A DNA stretch of 64,000 bases from Streptomyces albireticuli (GCF_021228125.1 NZ_JAJQQS010000008.1:186001-250000), one strand, 5' to 3'; numbered from the stretch's first letter, positions 7,630 to 17,112 are shown. Notes: generated from the sequence alone by a model not told the origin. Translations and numbers: made by a program.

Positions 7630-8856
7630 ATGGACGTACGCCGTGCCCGACCGCCGCTTCCGGCCGCCGCTCCGCCGCCCCGGCGGCCCGCGGTGACCGA
7701 ACTGCGCCTCTCCGCTTTCCGGACGCATCGGAACACCGTCTTCCCCCTCGGGCCGCTGACGCTCTTCCGGGGGCCGAGCGGCAGCGGCAAGTCCAGCGCC
7801 CTCCAGGCGTACGAGGCCCTCGCCCGGCTCGCGGGCGGCGACACCCTTGAGGAAGCCCTCGCCTCCGTGGCCGGCGGCGCCCCCGCGTGCGTACCGCACC
7901 GGGCCCGTCCGGACGCCCAGGGCCGGCGGGGGTTCCGCATCGGCTGCACCGTCGACGGCCCGGCGGGCCCGGTCCTGCTCGACATCGCCGTCCAGGCCGA
8001 ACCCGAGCTCCGCATGGTCGGCGAACGGCTGACCGGCGGGGGACGCACCCTGCTGTCCACGGCCCTGCGCGACCCCGGGCTGCGCCGGGTCGAGGCCGCC
8101 TGGCACACGGCCGGTGCCGTCCCCGTCACGCGCGCGCCCCTGCCGGACGACCGGCTCGGCACGGCGCTGCTGCCCCTGCGGGTCGCGGGCAAGACGGCCG
8201 GTCAGCGGCTGGTCCTCGACGCCGCCGAGCAGGTCGTGGTGGCGCTGCGCTCCGTCTTCGTCTGCGACCCCCGCCCGGAGCTGATGCGGGCCCCGGTCGC
8301 GGCGCGCGACGGACTGCTGCGCGGCGCGTGCGACAACGTCGCCGCGGTCCTCGCCCGCACCCGCCACGAGTGCGCCACCCGGCACGAGGCCCTGGTGGCG
8401 GCGGTGGGGGCGGGCTGCCGCGGCCCGGTGGAGGAGCTCGCGCCGCAGGTCCTGGAGGGCGGGCTCGTGCGGGCGGTCCTGGGCCGGGCCGCGGGGGCCG
8501 CCACACCGCTGGAGCGGCTGGGCGACGGCGAGCTGCGCTATCTGGCCCTGTGCCTGGTGCTCATGACGGGGCCGGGAGTGCTGGACATGGACCCGGTCGC
8601 GGAGGTGCTGCCCGCGCGGCAGGCGCTCACGGTGCTCGCGGACGGTCTCGACCGGTGCCTGGACCCGGTGCAGGCGCGCGAGCTGCTGACGGTGGCCCGG
8701 CAGATGTGCGAGCGGGGGCATGTGCGGCTGGTGGGGACGGTGCGGGGTGGTGCCGGGGAGCCCGAGGGGGATGTCTGGGGTGAGGCCCGGGGGACGGGGG
8801 AGCCGGGGGTGTCGGTGGTAGACCTGGGGCGTGAGCGAAAAGTGGAACGAGTATGA
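7630..8856 (+). CDS. AAA-family ATPase, RecF/SMC-like
   Basis: A 408-residue ATPase with Walker A GPSGSGKS near residue 47 immediately behind an N-terminal LRLSAFRTHRNTVFPLG strand, the layout of RecF/ABC-type ATPases that gate on DNA or act with nucleases. The C-terminal half contains LGDGELRYLALCLVLM, a degenerate ABC signature, and LDMDPVAEVLPARQ where a Walker B would be expected. No nuclease domain is visible. The start may be the GTG at 7693, closer to the conserved domain. The end overlaps the MazG-like gene by 26 bp, suggesting translational coupling. Specific role unknown. Confidence 0.7.
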   Translation: MDVRRARPPLPAAAPPPRRPAVTELRLSAFRTHRNTVFPLGPLTLFRGPSGSGKSSALQAYEALARLAGGDTLEEALASVAGGAPACVPHRARPDAQGRRGFRIGCTVDGPAGPVLLDIAVQAEPELRMVGERLTGGGRTLLSTALRDPGLRRVEAAWHTAGAVPVTRAPLPDDRLGTALLPLRVAGKTAGQRLVLDAAEQVVVALRSVFVCDPRPELMRAPVAARDGLLRGACDNVAAVLARTRHECATRHEALVAAVGAGCRGPVEELAPQVLEGGLVRAVLGRAAGAATPLERLGDGELRYLALCLVLMTGPGVLDMDPVAEVLPARQALTVLADGLDRCLDPVQARELLTVARQMCERGHVRLVGTVRGGAGEPEGDVWGEARGTGEPGVSVVDLGRERKVERV

Positions 8857-9466
8857 GCAGGGGCGGGCGGGTCGGCCGTCGGGCGCGGCCCGGTCGCCGG
8901 AGGCGGTGCGGGTGAGCCGGGGGGCCGTGGTGGAGGCGGCGGGCGCGGCCGGTGGGGCCGAGGTGTCCGGTGGGTCCGACGCGGCTGGTAGGGCCGACGC
9001 GGCCGGTGAAGTCGGTCCGTCCGGTGAAACCGGTGTGCCTGAGGAAACCGGTACCGGGGCGCCGGGTGCTTCCGGTGGGTCCTCCGCCGGGCCTTCCGGG
9101 GGACCCGGCGAGCTGGAGGCCCTCCAGCTGCGGCTGGCGGAGTTCGCGGCGGCCCGGGACTGGCAGCCGTTCCACACCCCGAAGAACCTCGCGACGGCGC
9201 TGAGCGTCGAGGCCGCCGAACTGGTGGAGATCTTCCAGTGGCTGACGCCGGAGCAGTCGGCGGCGGTGATGGAGGACCCGGAGACGGCGGGCCGGGTGGA
9301 GGACGAGGTCGCGGACGTCCTGGCGTACCTGCTCCAGTTCTGCCACGCGCTGGGGGTGGACGCGGCGTCCGCGCTGGCGGCGAAGATCGACCGTAATGAG
9401 CGGCGGTTCCCCCGTGCCGACCGGTCGGGAGGGGCGGCGCCGTCGAATCGAACTGAGCCGGAGTGA
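8831..9466 (+). CDS. MazG-like NTP pyrophosphohydrolase with low-complexity N-terminus
   Basis: The C-terminal 110 residues are a MazG-like/RS21-C6 all-alpha NTP pyrophosphatase domain that sanitises non-canonical dNTPs: helix 1 EALQLRLAEFAAARDW, the metal-binding EAAELVEIFQW and the second acidic helix EDEVADVLAYLLQF. About 95 N-terminal residues are Gly/Ala/Ser/Glu-rich repeats with drifted copies of a VSGGSDAAGRA-like unit, not part of the family. Orthologues are usually about 115 residues, so the true start could lie further downstream, although the frame shows strong third-position GC throughout. It overlaps the AAA ATPase gene upstream. Confidence 0.8.
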   Translation: MSEKWNEYEQGRAGRPSGAARSPEAVRVSRGAVVEAAGAAGGAEVSGGSDAAGRADAAGEVGPSGETGVPEETGTGAPGASGGSSAGPSGGPGELEALQLRLAEFAAARDWQPFHTPKNLATALSVEAAELVEIFQWLTPEQSAAVMEDPETAGRVEDEVADVLAYLLQFCHALGVDAASALAAKIDRNERRFPRADRSGGAAPSNRTEPE

Positions 9467-9661
9467 GCCGGATGAGCCGGTACCGGAGCGAGTGGATCCA
9501 GATCTGGCGGTTCGTCACTCTCCGGAGTGATTGAGTTCTCCACAGCGCATCTGGTATCCACAGATTTCTGAATTCCCCTGGCGTTTCCGGCGGTTAGCCG
9601 TCACGCTGAGTAGTGAGAAGCGGCAAGCAGGGCGGCAGTGTCGGAAAGTGGGGGACCGGAC

Positions 9662-10120
9662 ATGGACGCAACGCGGCTCATCGGAGCCACCCGGACGGCT
9701 TTGGCGCAGGCCAGGGCCGTGCAGGACATCGTCGGCGAGGCATGGCAGACACAGGCCCTGGCGGGTGCAATCGGAAGCCACCTCGCGGTCCATGGGCCGT
9801 TCGAGGCACGGGCCGCGGCGGGCGGTCTGAGCGAGGCGGGCGCCCGCGCCTCCGGCGCGCTGCGTCAGACGCTGCGCGCCGGGGCGATACGGGCGGCGCA
9901 CCTCAGCGAGGTGCGCGATCCCTGGATCGCGCTGGCGGGCCTGTGCGGCCTGCTAGGGGAGGTCGGCATAGCCCTGGTGGGCGTCGCCTGCTCGTCGGAC
10001 GAGGACGCCCTGTACTGGCAGTGCATGGAGGCGATCGACGCCGCCGACGAGACGAGCGACCGGGTGCGCTGGTTACAGAGACGGCTCGCCCTGCGCGAGC
10101 GCGAGGGAGGCGCCGCGTGA
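9662..10120 (+). CDS. DUF6099 family protein
   Basis: A 152-residue, mostly helical, Ala-rich protein matching my recollection of the Streptomyces DUF6099 family: N-terminal MDATRLIGATRTALAQAR, central EVRDPWIALAGLCGLLGEVG and C-terminal YWQCMEAIDAADE. Function unknown. ATG 9662 is preceded by GGGGGA; an in-frame GTG lies 24 bp upstream. A TTA codon at 10073-10075 suggests bldA-dependent expression. It converges with a small acidic gene, with only 11 bp between the stops. Confidence 0.75.
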   Translation: MDATRLIGATRTALAQARAVQDIVGEAWQTQALAGAIGSHLAVHGPFEARAAAGGLSEAGARASGALRQTLRAGAIRAAHLSEVRDPWIALAGLCGLLGEVGIALVGVACSSDEDALYWQCMEAIDAADETSDRVRWLQRRLALREREGGAA

Positions 10121-10131
10121 GGGGCGGACGC

Positions 10132-10326
10132 TCAGCCGGCACCGCCTCCGCCGCTGTGCGCGGAGCGCTCGCCGGGCGACTGGAGATCGGCGTCGAGCTG
10201 CGACAGATCGGCGTTCAGCGCCGCCATCAGCTCCTCCATCTGCTGAAGCAGGCCCTTGGGCGCGCCCTGCTGCGCGGGAGCGGCCTGTGCGGGCACCGTT
10301 TCTTCGGGCACGGCTTCCTGGGTCAT
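10132..10326 (-). CDS. Small acidic hypothetical protein
   Basis: A 64-residue protein with a Pro/Ala/Gln-rich N-terminus and a predicted helix LLQQMEELMAALNADLSQL that could form a coiled coil. No family recognised. ATG 10326 has GAGGAGG 5 nt upstream, which decides the start against much longer in-frame extensions that lack a ribosome site. It converges on the DUF6099 gene. Confidence 0.6.
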   Translation of the reverse strand: MTQEAVPEETVPAQAAPAQQGAPKGLLQQMEELMAALNADLSQLDADLQSPGERSAHSGGGGAG

Positions 10327-10573
10327 CGCGGCCTCCTCGGCCCTGGCCCTCCCGGTGCGGGCGGGCGGCGTTGCGGTCGTCGCCTCCGGCAGGGGACACC
10401 GGTGCGCGGGCCGGGCGGTCCGGCTCCGCCCGAGCCAACGATCACCGGTCCCCGCGGACACTGGCGAGGCCCCCGCCACCCGTCCCGGGCGGGCCGAATT
10501 CACCCGACCGGGGAGGGTGGGGCGGGGCAGGGTGTGGGCGGTTGACGCCTGTTCGGCAAGGCAGGATGGGGGC

Positions 10574-11497
10574 ATGGATCTGCGTATCTTCACCGAGCCC
10601 CAGCAGGGGGCGAGCTATGACACCTTGCTCACCGTGGCCAAGGCCGCCGAGGACCTCGGCTTCGACGCCTTCTTCCGCTCCGACCACTACCTCGCCATGG
10701 GCTCCGCCGACGGCCTGCCCGGCCCCACCGACGCCTGGATCACGCTGGCGGGCCTGGCCCGGGAGACCCGGCGCATCCGGCTCGGCACGCTGATGACCGC
10801 GGGCACCTTCCGGCTCCCCGGCGTGCTGGCCATCCAGGTGGCACAGGTCGATCAGATGTCCGGCGGCCGGGTCGAGCTGGGCCTGGGCGCGGGCTGGTTC
10901 GAGGAGGAGCACAAGGCGTACGGCATCCCCTTCCCGAAGGAGAAGTTCGGCCGTCTGGAGGAGCAGCTCGCGATCGTCACGGGGCTGTGGGAGACCGAGG
11001 TGGGCAAGACCTTCGACTTCGACGGCACGTACTACCAGCTGTCGGACTCCCCGGCGCTGCCCAAGCCCGCCCAGGGCAAGGTGCCGGTCCTGATCGGCGG
11101 CCACGGCGCGAAGCGCACCCCCCGGCTCGCCGCGCGGTACGCGGACGAGTTCAACATCCCCTTCGCCTCCGTCGAGGACAGCGAGCGGCAGTTCGCCCGG
11201 GTGCGGGCCGCGGCCGAGGAGATCGGCCGCAAGAAGGACGACCTGGTGTACTCCAACGCCCTGGTCGCCTGTGTCGGCAAGGACGACGCCGAGGTGGCGC
11301 GCCGGGCCGCCGTCATCGGCCGGGACGTGGCCGAGCTCAAGGCGAACGGCCTGGCCGGCTCGCCCGCCGAGGTGGTCGACAAGATCGGCCGCTATGCCGG
11401 GACGGGCTCGTCCAGGATCTACTTCCAGATCCTCGATCTGGACGACCTCGACCACCTGGAGCTGATCTCCTCGGAGGTCGGTTCCCAGCTCGGCTGA
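10574..11497 (+). CDS. LLM-class F420-dependent oxidoreductase
   Basis: A 307-residue luciferase-like monooxygenase (TIM barrel) of the F420-dependent subgroup. The N-terminal LRIFTEPQQGASYDTLL, the FFRSDHY segment, RIRLGTLMTAGTFRLPGVLA, GGRVELGLGAGWFEEEH and the cofactor-contact strand VPVLIGGHG are visible. Members transfer hydride from F420H2 to small organic substrates; the substrate here is unknown. Next gene, 65 bp downstream, is a homocysteine methyltransferase, perhaps independently expressed. Confidence 0.85.
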   Translation: MDLRIFTEPQQGASYDTLLTVAKAAEDLGFDAFFRSDHYLAMGSADGLPGPTDAWITLAGLARETRRIRLGTLMTAGTFRLPGVLAIQVAQVDQMSGGRVELGLGAGWFEEEHKAYGIPFPKEKFGRLEEQLAIVTGLWETEVGKTFDFDGTYYQLSDSPALPKPAQGKVPVLIGGHGAKRTPRLAARYADEFNIPFASVEDSERQFARVRAAAEEIGRKKDDLVYSNALVACVGKDDAEVARRAAVIGRDVAELKANGLAGSPAEVVDKIGRYAGTGSSRIYFQILDLDDLDHLELISSEVGSQLG

Positions 11498-11562
11498 GAC
11501 CGCGGCCGCGCCGGACCCGCCGGCGGCCGCCCAGGAGAACCACCGAACCCCGAGGAGTGCTT

Positions 11563-12471
11563 GTGACGCCCGCTCCCGCCGTACCGCTCGCCGACGCGCT
11601 GGCGGGCGGACCGCTCGTCCTGGACGGCGGTCTGTCCAACCAGCTCGTGGCGCAGGGGTGCGATCTGTCCGACGCCCTGTGGTCCGCCCGGCTGCTCGCC
11701 GACGACCCCGGGCAGATCCGCGCGGCGCACGCCGCCTACGCGCGAGCGGGCGCACAGGTGCTCATCACCGCCAGCTATCAAGCCACGTTCGAGGGCTTCG
11801 CCCGCCGGGGCGTCGGTCGGGAGAAGGCCGCGGCCCTGCTGCGGAGCAGTGTGACGCTGGCCCGCGAGGCCGGGGGCGGGGAGGGCGCCCCGCCCTGGGT
11901 CGCGGCCTCCGTCGGGCCGTACGGGGCGATGCTCGCCGACGGCAGCGAGTACCGCGGCCGGTACGGCCTGGGCGTGGCCGAGCTGGAGCGGTTCCACCGG
12001 CCGCGCGTCGAGACGCTCGCCGAGGCCGCCCCGGACGCCCTCGCCCTGGAGACCGTCCCTGACGTCGACGAGGCCGAGGCCCTGCTCCGGGCCGTGCGGC
12101 CCTGCGGGCTGCCGGTCTGGCTCTCCTACAGCGTCGCGGGCGAGCGCACCCGGGCCGGCCAGCCGCTGCGCGACGCCTTCGCGCTCGCCGCCGGGAACGA
12201 CCAGGTGATCGCCGTCGGCGTCAACTGCTGTGAGCCGGCCGACGTCGACCGGGCCGTCGAGCTCGCCGCGGAGGCCACCGGGAAGCCCGTGGTCGTCTAC
12301 CCCAACAGCGGCGAGGAGTGGGACGCCCGGGCGCGGGCCTGGCGCGGCAGCCCCACCTTCGCCCCGGACCGCGTCGCGGGCTGGCGGTCCGCCGGCGCCC
12401 GCCTGATAGGCGGCTGCTGCCGTGTGGGCCCCGACCTCATCGCGGATCTGGCCCGTGCCCTCCGCCACTGA
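11563..12471 (+). CDS. mmuM: Homocysteine S-methyltransferase
   Basis: A 302-residue zinc-dependent methyltransferase that makes methionine from homocysteine using S-methylmethionine or SAM. The N-terminal LVLDGGLSNQL and the zinc ligands Cys222 or Cys223 (VNCC) and Cys285/Cys286 (GGCC) are in place. Its length fits MmuM rather than the multi-domain MetH. GTG 11563 is preceded by GAGGAG at 6 nt. It follows the F420 enzyme and precedes hen1 with a 155-bp GC-rich gap containing imperfect hairpins. Confidence 0.9.
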   Translation: MTPAPAVPLADALAGGPLVLDGGLSNQLVAQGCDLSDALWSARLLADDPGQIRAAHAAYARAGAQVLITASYQATFEGFARRGVGREKAAALLRSSVTLAREAGGGEGAPPWVAASVGPYGAMLADGSEYRGRYGLGVAELERFHRPRVETLAEAAPDALALETVPDVDEAEALLRAVRPCGLPVWLSYSVAGERTRAGQPLRDAFALAAGNDQVIAVGVNCCEPADVDRAVELAAEATGKPVVVYPNSGEEWDARARAWRGSPTFAPDRVAGWRSAGARLIGGCCRVGPDLIADLARALRH

Positions 12472-12626
12472 GGCGGCGGCCCGAGGGGCCCCGCCGGTGG
12501 GCGCCGGGCCTCCGCCCGGGCGGGGCGCGGCACCTCGTCCGGGCGGGCGGGCCGCAGGCCCGTCCCCGGGGGCGCAGGGCGAAAAGAACTGGGAAAAGGC
12601 GGGCACAAGCCACGATAATCGGGCGG

Positions 12627-14198
12627 GTGTTCCTGACGATGAGTACCACCGGCACCGCCGGATCCCCCGCCACCGACCTCGGTTTCCTGCTGCACAAGCA
12701 CCCCGACCGCGCGCAGCGGTTCTCCACCGCGCACGGCACGGCCCATGTCCTCTACCCCGAGGCGACGGCCGAGCGTTGCACCGCTGCACTGCTGCTGGAG
12801 ATCGATCCCGTGGCGCTGGTGCGGAGCGCCAGGGGCAAGGGGCGTGGTGCGGCGCCCGACTCCGCGCTCGCCCAGTACGTCAACGACCGCCCGTACGCGG
12901 CGTCCTCGCTGCTCGCGGTCGCCCTCGGCAGCGTTTTCGGCAGCGCCGTCAAGGGTCAGTGCGCCGCCCGGCCGGAACTGCCGGGTGTGCCGAGGCCGTT
13001 GCGCGTGGAGGTGCCCGTCCTGCCCGCGCGCGGGGGCGCCGGCCTGGTGGAGCGGCTCTTCGCCCCGCTGGGCTGGTCCGTGACGGCGGATCCGCTGGCG
13101 CTGGACGAGCGGTTCCCGGAGTGGGGCGACTCGCGGTACGTCAGCCTGGTGCTTGAGGGCGAGCTGACCCTCGCGGAGGCCCTCCGCCATCTCTATGTGC
13201 TCCTCCCGGTCCTCGACGACTCCAAGCACTACTGGGTGTCGCCCGACGAGGTGGAGAAGCTCCTGCGCGCGGGCGAGGGCTGGCTGGAGCGCCACCCCGA
13301 ACAGCTGCTGATCACCGACCGCTACCTCGCCCGCCGCCGGGCCCTCACCCGCGACGCCCTCGCCCGGCTCGCCGAGGCCGACGACACCGAGCCCGAATGC
13401 CTCGACAACGCGGTCGGCGCGCCCGTCGACAGCGCCGCCGGGAGCGTCGGAGGCGAGGCCGCCGGTAGCGGCGTCGGCGAGGGCGGGGACACCGCCGGGA
13501 AGCCCGTCCCGCTGGCCGCGCGGCGGCGCGAGGCCGTCGTCGGGGCGCTGCGCGCCGCCGGTGCCGCCCGGGTCCTCGACCTCGGCTGCGGACAGGGCAA
13601 GCTGATCGGCGAGCTGCTCAAGGACCCCCGGTTCACCGAGGTCGTGGGCGTCGACGTGTCCGTGCGCGCCCTGAGGGACGCGGCCCGGTGGCTCGGCCTG
13701 GAGCGGATGACCGAGCGCCAGGCGGCCCGGGTGGAGCTCCTCCAGGGCTCCCTCGCCTACACCGACCGGCGGCTGACCGGATACGACGCCGCCGTGCTCA
13801 GCGAGGTCGTCGAACACCTCGACCCGCCCCGGCTGCCCGCCCTGGAGTACGCGGTGTTCGGTGCGGCCCGCCCGGCCACGGTCGTCGTCACGACCCCCAA
13901 CGTCGAGTACAACGTGCGCTGGGAGACCCTCCCCGCCGGGCACGCCCGCCACCCCGACCACCGCTTCGAGTGGACCCGCGAGGAGTTCCGCTCCTGGGCC
14001 GGAGCCGTCGCCGAACGGCACGGATACGGAGTCGAGTTCACCCCCGTGGGCCCCGACGACCCGGAGGTGGGGGCGCCCACGCAGATGGCCGTCTTCCACA
14101 AGCGGAACACCGAGCCGGACCGCGGCGGCACCGCTGCCACCACGACCACCACGACCACCACGACCACCACCCTCACGAAGGAGGCGACCGCCGAATGA
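12627..14198 (+). CDS. hen1: Hen1 3'-terminal RNA ribose 2'-O-methyltransferase
   Basis: A 523-residue bacterial Hen1. The N-terminal part (about 1-270, DLGFLLHKHPDRAQ) is the Hen1-L domain that activates the Pnkp ligase. The C-terminal part is the Mn-dependent methyltransferase: SAM motif VLDLGCGQGKL near 315 and metal-binding SEVVEHLD near 392-399. It methylates the 2'-OH of a cleaved RNA end before Pnkp ligation, protecting repaired tRNA from recutting. GTG 12627 gives the family-typical VFLTMSTTG start; ATG 12639 is the alternative. A tail of about 12 consecutive Thr near 505-516, encoded by an ACC/ACG microsatellite, is unusual. ATGA overlap with pnkp. Confidence 0.93.
   Translation: MFLTMSTTGTAGSPATDLGFLLHKHPDRAQRFSTAHGTAHVLYPEATAERCTAALLLEIDPVALVRSARGKGRGAAPDSALAQYVNDRPYAASSLLAVALGSVFGSAVKGQCAARPELPGVPRPLRVEVPVLPARGGAGLVERLFAPLGWSVTADPLALDERFPEWGDSRYVSLVLEGELTLAEALRHLYVLLPVLDDSKHYWVSPDEVEKLLRAGEGWLERHPEQLLITDRYLARRRALTRDALARLAEADDTEPECLDNAVGAPVDSAAGSVGGEAAGSGVGEGGDTAGKPVPLAARRREAVVGALRAAGAARVLDLGCGQGKLIGELLKDPRFTEVVGVDVSVRALRDAARWLGLERMTERQAARVELLQGSLAYTDRRLTGYDAAVLSEVVEHLDPPRLPALEYAVFGAARPATVVVTTPNVEYNVRWETLPAGHARHPDHRFEWTREEFRSWAGAVAERHGYGVEFTPVGPDDPEVGAPTQMAVFHKRNTEPDRGGTAATTTTTTTTTTTLTKEATAE
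14138..14172 (+). repeat. ACC/ACG trinucleotide repeat inside hen1
   Basis: About twelve consecutive Thr codons alternating ACC and ACG form a simple repeat near the 3' end of hen1. It changes tail length by slippage without breaking the frame if whole codons are gained or lost. Confidence 0.8.
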
Positions 14199-16993
14199 CC
14201 ACCAGCCCCGCCACCCCGGCGGCAGCCCCCGGCGGCGGCCCGGAGAAGGCCCGCGTCCTCGCCGTCCCGGACCTCTCCCTCGTCGTCCTCGTCGGCGCCT
14301 CCGGATCCGGCAAGTCCACCTTCGCCGCCCGCCACTTCAAGCCCACCCAGGTCCTGTCCTCGGACTTCTGCCGCGGCCTGGTCAGCGACGACGAGAACGA
14401 CCAGAGCGTCAGCGGCGACGCCTTCGACGTCCTCCAGTACATCGCCGGCAAGCGGCTCGCCGCAGGCCGGCTGACGGTCGTCGACGCCACCAACGTCCAG
14501 CCCGAGAGCCGCAAGCAGCTCGTCCGGCTGGCGCGCGAGCACGACGTGCTGCCCGTGGCGGTCGTCCTCGACATGCCCGAGTCCGTCTGCGCCGCCCGCA
14601 ACGCCGCCCGCCCCGAGCGCGCCGCCCTGCCCCGCCACGTCGTCCAGCGCCACCAGCGCGAACTCCGCCGCTCCCTGCGCCACCTGGAGCGCGAGGGCTT
14701 CCGCAAGGTGCACATCCTGCGCGGCGTCGCCGAGGCGGAGTCCGCGGAGGTCGTCCTGGAGCGCCGGTTCAACGACCTGCGCCACCTCACGGGCCCGTTC
14801 GACATCGTCGGCGACATCCACGGCTGCCGCTCCGAGCTGGAGACCCTGCTCACGAAGCTGGGATACGCCCTCGTCCGCGACGGCGCCGGCCGGCCGGTGG
14901 ACGCCGCGCATCCCGACGGCCGTACCGCCGTCTTCGTCGGCGACCTCGTCGACCGCGGCCCCGACAGCCCCGGCGTGCTGCGCCTGGTCATGGGCATGGT
15001 CGCCGCCGGGCACGCCCTGTGCGTCCCGGGCAACCACGAGAACAAGCTCGGACGTCACCTCAAGGGCCGCGCGGTCCGCCACTCGCACGGCCTCGCCGAG
15101 ACCGTCGAGCAGCTGGAGCGGGAGGACGCGGCCGACCCGGAGTTCCGCGAGCGGGTGCGGGAGTTCATCGAGTCGCTGGTCAGCCACTACGTGCTCGACG
15201 GCGGCGGGCTCGTCGTCTGCCACGCCGGACTGCCCGAGAAGTACCACGGCCGCACCTCCGGCCGGGTCCGCTCGCACGCCCTGTACGGCGACACGACCGG
15301 CGAGACCGACGAGTTCGGCCTGCCGGTGCGCTATCCCTGGGCCGAGGACTACCGAGGCCGCGCCGCGGTCGTCTACGGCCACACCCCGACCCCGTCGGCC
15401 ACCTGGCTGAACAACACCATCTGCCTCGACACCGGCGCCGTCTTCGGCGGCCGGATGACGGCCCTGCGCTGGCCCGAGCGCGAGCTCGTGGACGTACCCG
15501 CCGAGCGGGTCTGGTACGAGCCGTCGAAGCCGCTGCGGAGCGAGGCGCCCGGCGGGGCCGACGGCCGCCCGCTCGACCTGACGGACGTCACGGGCCGCCG
15601 GGTCGTCGAGACCCGGCACATGGGCCGGGTGGCCGTGAAGGAGGAGAACGCCGCGGCCGCCCTGGAGGTGATGAGCCGCTTCGCCGTCGACCCCCGGATG
15701 CTGCCGTACCTCCCGCCGACCATGGCGCCGTGCGCGACGTCGAAGGAGGACGGCTATCTGGAGCACCCGGCCGAGGCGTTCGCCGCCTACCGCGCCGACG
15801 GCGTGCGCCGCGTGGTGTGCGAGGAGAAGCACATGGGGTCGCGCGCGGTGGCGCTCGTCTGCCGTGACGCGGACGTGGCGCGAGAGCGCTTCGGGGCGAC
15901 CGACGGCGCGGCCGGCGTCATCCACACCCGTACCGGCAGGCCGTTCTTCGACGACCCGGCGACGGCCGCCCGGGTCCTCGGCCGGCTGCGCGAGGCCGTC
16001 GGCGGGGCCGGCCTGTGGGAGGAGCTCGGCACCGACTGGCTGCTGCTGGACACCGAGCTCATGCCGTGGTCGCTGAAGGCCGCCGGGCTGCTGCGCCATC
16101 AGTACGCGGCCGTCGGCGCCGCGTCCGGCGCGGCCCTGCCCGCCGCGCTCGCCGCCCTGGAGGCCACGGCCGCCCGTGGCGTGGACGTCTCCGCGCTGCT
16201 CGGCCGGCAGCGCGAGCGGGCCGAGGACGCCCTGGCCTTCACGGAGGCGTACCGCCGGTACTGCTGGCCGGTCGGCGACGCCGCGCGCGCCCGTCGAGGC
16301 GAGACCACCGGGGCGTACGGGGCCCCGGGTGCCCCGGGCGCGGAGGACGCCCCGGACGGCACGGCGGACGGCCGGGCGGCGGAGGACGGCGGTGCCACCG
16401 GGGCCGGCCGGGCCACGGACGGCCTCGACGGCATCCGTATGGCACCGTTCCAGATCCTGGCCGTCCAGGGCCGCAGCCTGGCCCGGCTCCCGCACGACGA
16501 GCAGCTGGCGTTGATCGACCGGATGATCGCGGCGGAGCGGACCGCCGCCACCGGCGACGGGGGCGCCGCGTACCGGAACAGCCTGCTCGCCCCCACCCGC
16601 CGTCTCGTCGTCGACACCGAGGACGAGGAATCCGTCGCCGCCGGCACGCGCTGGTGGCTGGAGCTGACCGCCGAGGGCGGCGAGGGCATGGTCGTCAAGC
16701 CCCTCCAGGGGTTCGCCGAGCGCGCGGACGGCCGGCTCGTCCAGCCCGGCGTGAAGTGCCGGGGCCGGGAGTACCTGCGGATCGTCTACGGCCCGGAGTA
16801 CACCCGCCCCGACAACCTCGCCCGGCTGCGCGACCGCCACCTCGGCCACAAGCGCTCGCTCGCCCTGCGCGAGTACGCGCTCGGCCTGGAGGCGCTGGAC
16901 CGGCTGGCGGCCGGGGAGCCGCTGTGGCGGGTCCACGAGGCGGTCTTCGCGGTCCTGGCGCTGGAGTCCGAGCCGGTGGACCCCCGGCTGTAG
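14195..16993 (+). CDS. pnkp: Pnkp polynucleotide kinase-phosphatase-ligase
   Basis: A 932-residue three-domain RNA-repair enzyme partnered with Hen1. The N-terminal kinase has P-loop GASGSGKST at 34-42. The central metallophosphatase has GDIHGC from 206, DLVDRGPDS and GNHENK from 279. The C-terminal adenylyltransferase/ligase has EEKHMGSR with nucleophile Lys545 and a late VVKPLQGF strand. It heals 5'-OH and 2',3'-phosphate ends of broken RNA (for example tRNA cut by ribotoxins) and seals them with Hen1. ATG 14195 overlaps the hen1 stop by 4 bp and has GGAGG 9 nt upstream. A Gly/Ala/Asp-rich insert around 702-746 within the ligase region is not expected in the family. Confidence 0.94.
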   Translation: MTTSPATPAAAPGGGPEKARVLAVPDLSLVVLVGASGSGKSTFAARHFKPTQVLSSDFCRGLVSDDENDQSVSGDAFDVLQYIAGKRLAAGRLTVVDATNVQPESRKQLVRLAREHDVLPVAVVLDMPESVCAARNAARPERAALPRHVVQRHQRELRRSLRHLEREGFRKVHILRGVAEAESAEVVLERRFNDLRHLTGPFDIVGDIHGCRSELETLLTKLGYALVRDGAGRPVDAAHPDGRTAVFVGDLVDRGPDSPGVLRLVMGMVAAGHALCVPGNHENKLGRHLKGRAVRHSHGLAETVEQLEREDAADPEFRERVREFIESLVSHYVLDGGGLVVCHAGLPEKYHGRTSGRVRSHALYGDTTGETDEFGLPVRYPWAEDYRGRAAVVYGHTPTPSATWLNNTICLDTGAVFGGRMTALRWPERELVDVPAERVWYEPSKPLRSEAPGGADGRPLDLTDVTGRRVVETRHMGRVAVKEENAAAALEVMSRFAVDPRMLPYLPPTMAPCATSKEDGYLEHPAEAFAAYRADGVRRVVCEEKHMGSRAVALVCRDADVARERFGATDGAAGVIHTRTGRPFFDDPATAARVLGRLREAVGGAGLWEELGTDWLLLDTELMPWSLKAAGLLRHQYAAVGAASGAALPAALAALEATAARGVDVSALLGRQRERAEDALAFTEAYRRYCWPVGDAARARRGETTGAYGAPGAPGAEDAPDGTADGRAAEDGGATGAGRATDGLDGIRMAPFQILAVQGRSLARLPHDEQLALIDRMIAAERTAATGDGGAAYRNSLLAPTRRLVVDTEDEESVAAGTRWWLELTAEGGEGMVVKPLQGFAERADGRLVQPGVKCRGREYLRIVYGPEYTRPDNLARLRDRHLGHKRSLALREYALGLEALDRLAAGEPLWRVHEAVFAVLALESEPVDPRL

Positions 16994-17112
16994 CCGGGAG
17001 CGCGGTCCCGGTGGCCGTCACCACCGGGCCCGCGCCCCTCTCCCGGACCCACCCCGGCCGTGTCCCGCGCCGGATCTGCGTGATCACGGCCGGCCGGGGT
17101 CAGGATGGGGAG

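Noticed and set aside
13757..16936. 1059-residue minus-strand frame over hen1/pnkp
   Set aside because: Shadow frame; hen1 and pnkp carry the conserved catalytic motifs in the right frames.
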